Of a DNA stretch of 17,846 nt, positions 14,048 to 17,846 are shown piece after piece. The stretch is from NCBI GenBank assembly GCA_032160945.1, contig JAVHTL010000062.1; one strand, written 5' to 3'. Below the pieces are notes generated by a model. The model was not told where the DNA came from. It did no database searches and saw only the letters and a program-made list of their open reading frames with translations. The position numbers were made by a program, and so were the translations under genes. Position 1 is the stretch's first letter. The number at the start of each line of letters is the position of its first letter. The stretch is from Fervidibacter sp032160945. GTDB lineage: Bacteria > Armatimonadota > Fervidibacteria > Fervidibacterales > Fervidibacteraceae.

Positions 14048-15796
14048 TCAACCTGTGTCAATTGGCTCAAATTCAGGCAAAGCCATTTGCAGCCGATACA
14101 TGCGTGCATACCATCCGAAGTTTGACATCAATTCCTCGTGATTTCCTCTCTCAACAATTTTCCCTTCCTGAATGACCAAAATTTGGTCGCAATCTCTAAC
14201 CATTGATAGTCTATGGGAGACGATGATGGTCGTCCTACCTTCCATCAAGCGTTCCAAAGCCGCTTGGATAATCGCCTCACTTTCGGGTTCAACGGAGGCA
14301 GTCGCCTCGTCAAGGAGCAAAATTTTCGGGTTAGCCAAAAAAGCACGGGCAATGCAAATTCGCTGCTTTTGACCTCCTGAAAGTTTAATCCCCCTCTCAC
14401 CGACGACAGTGTCATATCCTTTCGGTAACTCTTCAATGAAATCATGGGCATTAGCAAATTTTGCGGCATCAAAAATTTCTTCGTTAGAGGCATCAAGTCG
14501 CCCAAACCTTATGTTGTGCCGAATAGTTTCGTTGAAAAGGAAAGGCTCTTGCGTGACTATGGCAAAATGGCTCCGCAAACTTTCCTGCTTGACTCCTCTC
14601 AAATCATGCCCGTCAATCAAAATCCGACCTTCCTGAGGTTCGTAAAGGCGAAGCATTAGTGCCAAGATTGTGCTCTTGCCAGCACCCGACGGTCCAACAA
14701 TGCCGACTTTTTGCCCCGGCAAAACTTCAAAGGAGACATCGTGCAATACAACATTTTTGTCGTCGTAGGCAAATGTCACATGGTCAAAAACGATGTGCCC
14801 TTTGACTTCGGCTAGTTCAATGGCATCAGGTGCGTCAACGATTTCAACGGGAGCGTCAAGGATTTCAAAGACACGGGATGCAGAAGCAATTGCTCGCTGA
14901 ACCATTTCATTGATTTGAGCCAGCGAAAAGACAGGGGCGAAAAGTTGCCACCAATAACCTCGGTAAGCCACTAAACCGCCTATGGTGAACTCGCCACGCA
15001 AAACGAAAATAGCACCGACCCCTATCATCATCACGCTGCTGAAAAAGCCAACGGTAAAGACCGATGGAAAGTAAATGGTTCTTGCCATAACGCCTTTTAT
15101 GCTCTCGTTCAAGTAACTCCGATTCTCTTCCTCAAAGCGTTGCAACTCGTAAAGTTCGCGAGCAAAGGCTTTGATAATGAGCACGCCAAGCAAGTTCTCT
15201 TGCAACTTCGCTGAGACATCGCCAAGCCTATCTCTAATCCTCCGATACAAATCACGAATGCGAGCATTGAAAAACCAGACCAAAGCAGCAACTCCAGCCA
15301 TTGGCAAGAGGGTTAAAGTTCCGACTTTCCAGTTGAGCGCCACGATAATTAAAGCGACGCCGATGAACTGCAAAGCATTTGCGATGATGTTGTCAACACC
15401 GTTAATAGCGATTTCCTGCAAAGTATCAACATCGCCGATGACGCGAGCAATTATATCGCCAATTCTGCGCTCGTGAAAGAAACGAAGGGAATGAGTTTGC
15501 AGTTTCCTGTAAAGTTCGTTGCGCAAATCAAAGACAAACTTTTGTCCGATGACGCCCAAAAGGTAAGTTCGCGCTGTTGAGAGACCGACACCGATTAAGT
15601 GAACTGCGACCATTACCAACAACGCTGGCATCAAAAGCCCAATTTTGTGGTTAACGATAACTTCATCAACTATGAACTTCCAAACGAGGGGATGAAAAAG
15701 TTGGGCTGGCGTTGAAAGCAACAAACAAATCAACCCAATAGCAATCTGCCACCAATACGGCTTTAAGTATCGCAAAAGCCGAACGAATTGCGACAT
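14048..15796 (-). CDS. ABC exporter, fused membrane and ATPase domains (MsbA/LmrA type)
   Basis: The 582-residue half-transporter would work as a homodimer in the cytoplasmic membrane. Six transmembrane segments occupy about residues 15-300. The ATPase domain has Walker A GPSGAGKST (368-376), Q-loop VTQEP (about 414-418), signature LSGGQ (472-476), Walker B ILLLDEA (492-498) and the switch His528 in VSHR. All catalytic residues are present; the D-loop reads ASVE rather than SALD. Substrate (lipid, drug or peptide) cannot be told from sequence. The ATG at 15796 follows GGAGG by about 10 bases. It lies 60 bases after the YfhO-type gene and 79 bases before the methyltransferase-fold gene, so co-transcription is plausible. 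Confidence 0.93.
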   Translation of the reverse strand: MSQFVRLLRYLKPYWWQIAIGLICLLLSTPAQLFHPLVWKFIVDEVIVNHKIGLLMPALLVMVAVHLIGVGLSTARTYLLGVIGQKFVFDLRNELYRKLQTHSLRFFHERRIGDIIARVIGDVDTLQEIAINGVDNIIANALQFIGVALIIVALNWKVGTLTLLPMAGVAALVWFFNARIRDLYRRIRDRLGDVSAKLQENLLGVLIIKAFARELYELQRFEEENRSYLNESIKGVMARTIYFPSVFTVGFFSSVMMIGVGAIFVLRGEFTIGGLVAYRGYWWQLFAPVFSLAQINEMVQRAIASASRVFEILDAPVEIVDAPDAIELAEVKGHIVFDHVTFAYDDKNVVLHDVSFEVLPGQKVGIVGPSGAGKSTILALMLRLYEPQEGRILIDGHDLRGVKQESLRSHFAIVTQEPFLFNETIRHNIRFGRLDASNEEIFDAAKFANAHDFIEELPKGYDTVVGERGIKLSGGQKQRICIARAFLANPKILLLDEATASVEPESEAIIQAALERLMEGRTTIIVSHRLSMVRDCDQILVIQEGKIVERGNHEELMSNFGWYARMYRLQMALPEFEPIDTG

Positions 15797-15856
15797 CGCT
15801 TTTTCGCCTCCCTTTCCGTTAGACGGAAACCTAAACCGTTTCGCAAAGCGACATTC

Positions 15857-17846
15857 TCACATCGCTGATAAGTTAGCCTCGTAGCGCAATGTTAAGGTTA
15901 AGGCAGAAAAGAAAGCAACGGCACCAATGGCGATAAGGCACAAAAACAAACCAACTATGACACTGCTCGGAAAGTAAACCCAAACAACTTGCCACTTTCC
16001 TTCAGGCAACAAAACTGCACAAAAAGCATAATTCGCCGTGAGAGGTTGCAACTCCCGCCAATTTTCGTCCTGCACCATGCGCCCCTCATCTCGTCTCCCA
16101 AATGCCCGCCATCCCGAATAAGCCCCGTCCGCAACGACCAACGCTGCAGGCTGGGATAGTTCAACTTCAATTTGAAGAGTGTTAATGCGGTCAGTAAAAC
16201 GGACGGGATGGGGGACGGGGGATGAGGGAGGCGACTTTTGCGAAGTTGCCTTTCCCGTCCCGCGACCCGCGTCCCGCACCCCTTCCAAAATTGTGGTTTC
16301 TTGCGGGTCAAAGTCAGGCAACTTAATTCGTTTCAACGCTTCGGTCGGAGATTTTGCCCATTGCCAGTTTGAGACAACAAAAGCGCGCGGCAACGCCCCG
16401 GGGTTTTCGTATATCCACAAATCACCAGCATGAACGAGGTGCAAACCTTTTCGCTCATCTGCCGGCAAAGGCTCGGCTGCAACCACATACTTCACCGCCA
16501 TTAAGTCAAGCAAAGGCGAGTCAAAATTGCGGACAGCGAAAGCGCGATGAAGCGGCGAATTTGCGTCCCAAGTTTGAAGGAAACGGAAAATGCGCATTGT
16601 CATCAACGAGTCCGAACCTTGAGCATCTCGCAAACTGTAAACCATCAGCGTGTTTGAAGGCGTCCAGTGCTTAACAGCATCTGTGCCGACAGCAATAAAC
16701 CGCTGCGACCCAAGGTTCTGTTTGAGCCAGCGAATTGATGGCGTTTCAAAAAATGCCATTTCTTTGTCGGCTTCGGGATGTTGTGACCAAGCAAAGGTAA
16801 GTAGGTCAGCGGCAACAAGAATCGGTAAGGCGTAAAGCGTAGTGCGTGATGCGTAAGGGACGGAACGCAAAGCAATGAAAACAGAAAGAGTGCCAAGTGC
16901 AGTGAAGATGAGCCAGCGATAAATTTGCGATATCGTGAAATCGTTCAAAAGCGGATGGAAAGCGGTTCTTGCATGAACCGTAACGCCGTGACTAACGCAA
17001 ATTGCCATGAAGAGCAGAGCAACAACGAGAGCAACAAATGGGACGAAGGACGCGGGACGGTGGACGGGTTCATTTGGAGGGTGCAGTTCCCGCCGAGCCG
17101 AACCGGGTGCAGAGTGCATGGTGCGAGGTGTGGAGTTCTTGGGAGGGCAAGGTTCCTGTTGAGTTAAAAACTCAATCCCAAAGGCAGCAAGTATGGCAAT
17201 GCCGAAATCAAACAAAAACAATGCCCGCGAAAATCCGACGAAAGCCCGAGTGCCGGGCAACCCCAACGCCATGAAGCGATGAACAATCGGAACGGAAGCG
17301 GCGAGTAAACCGATTAGGGCAAAAACGATGCCAGCAATGAACGGGACGAGGGGCGCGGGACGGTGGACGGGTTCATTGGGAGGGCGAGGTTCCTGCCGAA
17401 CCGAAGGACTGGTGCGGGGTTCTGAGTGCAGAGTGCGGAATTCTTCGGAGGGCGAGGTTCCTGCCGAGCCGAAAGAAGAGTGCAAAGTGCGGAGTGCAGA
17501 GTGCGGAATTCTTCGGAGGGCGAGGCTCCTGCCGAACCGAAAGACTGGTGCGAGGTGCGGAGCGCAAAGTTTATGAAGAAGCGAAAATGCGCCAACTATT
17601 GCAAGCAAAAATGCAACGACACTTGGATAGCCCGTCTTCTCAACGAAATTGAACTGAGCGAAATCCCAAACAAGGTGAGTGCCGCTCCGCCAGTCGCCGA
17701 AAAAAGAAGGGATAAACAGGCGGATGAATTGGTCAAAAGGTAATCGGTTGGTTGCTGCCATTGCTAACGCTTCAGTGCCACTTCGGAAACTGATTTTCGC
17801 CATTTCCATCAATGGCAACAATTGCGGTGCCCCAATAGCAACTCCG
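15857..17846 (-). CDS. YfhO-type multi-span membrane protein, 5' end outside the window
   Basis: The reading frame stays open to the right edge, where it reads GVAIGAPQLLPLMEMA, a typical internal YfhO-family sequence, so the true start lies beyond 17846. YfhO-type proteins are large membrane proteins of the GT-C kind, linked to sugar modification of cell envelope polymers. Visible membrane segments include PSVVAFLLAIVGAFSLL, VPFIAGIVFALIGLLA and a final one near the C-terminus. A soluble domain (SIRWLKQNLGSQRFIAVGTD and KYVVAAE, later WKVVWVYFP-like strands) precedes the last segment. Repeat-derived stretches interrupt it in frame at about 17348-17575, 17048-17161, 16200-16282 and 16830-16857. 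No stop or frameshift is visible, so it is probably expressed, though possibly decaying. Confidence 0.8.
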   Translation of the reverse strand, partial: GVAIGAPQLLPLMEMAKISFRSGTEALAMAATNRLPFDQFIRLFIPSFFGDWRSGTHLVWDFAQFNFVEKTGYPSVVAFLLAIVGAFSLLHKLCAPHLAPVFRFGRSLALRRIPHSALRTLHSSFGSAGTSPSEEFRTLHSEPRTSPSVRQEPRPPNEPVHRPAPLVPFIAGIVFALIGLLAASVPIVHRFMALGLPGTRAFVGFSRALFLFDFGIAILAAFGIEFLTQQEPCPPKNSTPRTMHSAPGSARRELHPPNEPVHRPASFVPFVALVVALLFMAICVSHGVTVHARTAFHPLLNDFTISQIYRWLIFTALGTLSVFIALRSVPYASRTTLYALPILVAADLLTFAWSQHPEADKEMAFFETPSIRWLKQNLGSQRFIAVGTDAVKHWTPSNTLMVYSLRDAQGSDSLMTMRIFRFLQTWDANSPLHRAFAVRNFDSPLLDLMAVKYVVAAEPLPADERKGLHLVHAGDLWIYENPGALPRAFVVSNWQWAKSPTEALKRIKLPDFDPQETTILEGVRDAGRGTGKATSQKSPPSSPVPHPVRFTDRINTLQIEVELSQPAALVVADGAYSGWRAFGRRDEGRMVQDENWRELQPLTANYAFCAVLLPEGKWQVVWVYFPSSVIVGLFLCLIAIGAVAFFSALTLTLRYEANLSAM
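16200..16282. repeat. GC-rich self-complementary insert inside the YfhO-type gene
   Basis: A block of repeated GGGACGGG-like words is followed by its near complement (GACGGG at 16214 with CCCGTC at 16254; GGC-ACTT with AAGT-GCC around 16230-16250). It encodes a low-complexity Pro/Ser/Gly/Arg stretch in the soluble domain. Its composition resembles the GGGACGGTGGACGGG words in the repeats at 17051 and 17354. Confidence 0.55.
16830..16857. repeat. Four 7-bp tandem repeats inside the YfhO-type gene
   Basis: The units read GCGTAAA, GCGTAGT, GCGTGAT and GCGTAAG in direct tandem. They encode the YASRTTLYA segment just before a membrane span. The degenerate heptamer looks like an interspersed simple repeat rather than ordinary coding sequence. 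Confidence 0.6.
17048..17170. repeat. Second repeat insert in the YfhO-type gene, two diverged units
   Basis: Two diverged copies of a GGAGGGCGAGGTTCCTGCCG-like core start at 17076 and 17142, 66 bases apart. Before them an exact 24-base match (17051-17074) is shared with 17354-17377. It encodes about 38 residues ending NEPVHRPA, the same ending as the first insert, placed between two membrane segments. Confidence 0.75.
17354..17543. repeat. First repeat insert: three 68-bp tandem units in the YfhO-type gene
   Basis: The core GGAGGGCGAGGYTCCTGCCG begins at 17379, 17447 and 17515, exactly 68 bases apart, with the linker GAGTGCGGAATTCTTC also conserved between units. The exact 24-base match to 17051-17074 lies at 17354-17377. 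Because 68 is not a multiple of three, the copies are read in three different frames: FGRSLALRRIPHS, FGSAGTSPSEEF and VRQEPRPPNEP. The insert adds about 75 residues in a loop between membrane segments. Confidence 0.85.

Noticed and set aside
17348..17575. The repeat insert as a pseudogene frameshift
   Set aside because: The frame is continuous across all three units and the membrane protein resumes correctly afterwards.
17037..17576. Plus-strand frames rich in GRGSCRAE/EGEAPAEP-like words
   Set aside because: They are translations of the repeat array in the opposite direction. The minus frame continues into membrane spans on both sides.

Overview
This window reads as a bacterial chromosome segment of moderate GC, with many TTG and GTG starts and strong purine-rich ribosome binding sites. 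Two tandem small heat shock proteins, a DUF6784/DUF6785-type membrane protein, a YfhO-type membrane protein and many short interspersed repeats suggest an uncultured thermophilic lineage, perhaps Armatimonadota of the Fervidibacter type. That placement is a guess from gene content; no rRNA or other phylogenetic marker was compared. I see no tRNA, rRNA, CRISPR array, transposase or phage gene.

Layout: 1-193 is an intergenic repeat block built on a 66-bp tandem duplication with long hairpins. Positions 277-3251 (minus) hold a large membrane protein followed by a five-bladed beta-propeller glycosidase-like protein. From 3512 the plus strand carries murD, then purS, a cytochrome c lipoprotein and a SRPBCC-fold protein, then rpsF-ssb-rpsR behind an extended -10 promoter and ending at a candidate terminator. 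A RbsD/FucU-like gene (minus) follows. Next on the plus strand are a TPR protein, a Gfo/Idh/MocA oxidoreductase, a membrane-anchored thermonuclease with a Cys/His tail and a LuxE-type acyl-protein synthetase. From 11841 to the end everything is on the minus strand: two Hsp20 genes with their own hairpin terminators, then, in transcription order, a YfhO-type membrane protein (running off the right edge), an ABC exporter and a lipoprotein-like O-methyltransferase fold protein.

Most genes are housekeeping or ordinary accessory types. The most unusual feature is the YfhO-type gene. Several families of non-coding-looking repeats sit inside it in frame. One is a 68-bp tandem unit whose three copies are read in three different frames without a stop. 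I found no obvious new defence or biosynthetic system. The best candidates for a second look are this repeat-invaded gene, the apparently exported methyltransferase-fold lipoprotein, the SNase/LuxE pair and the inverted repeats near the heat shock genes.
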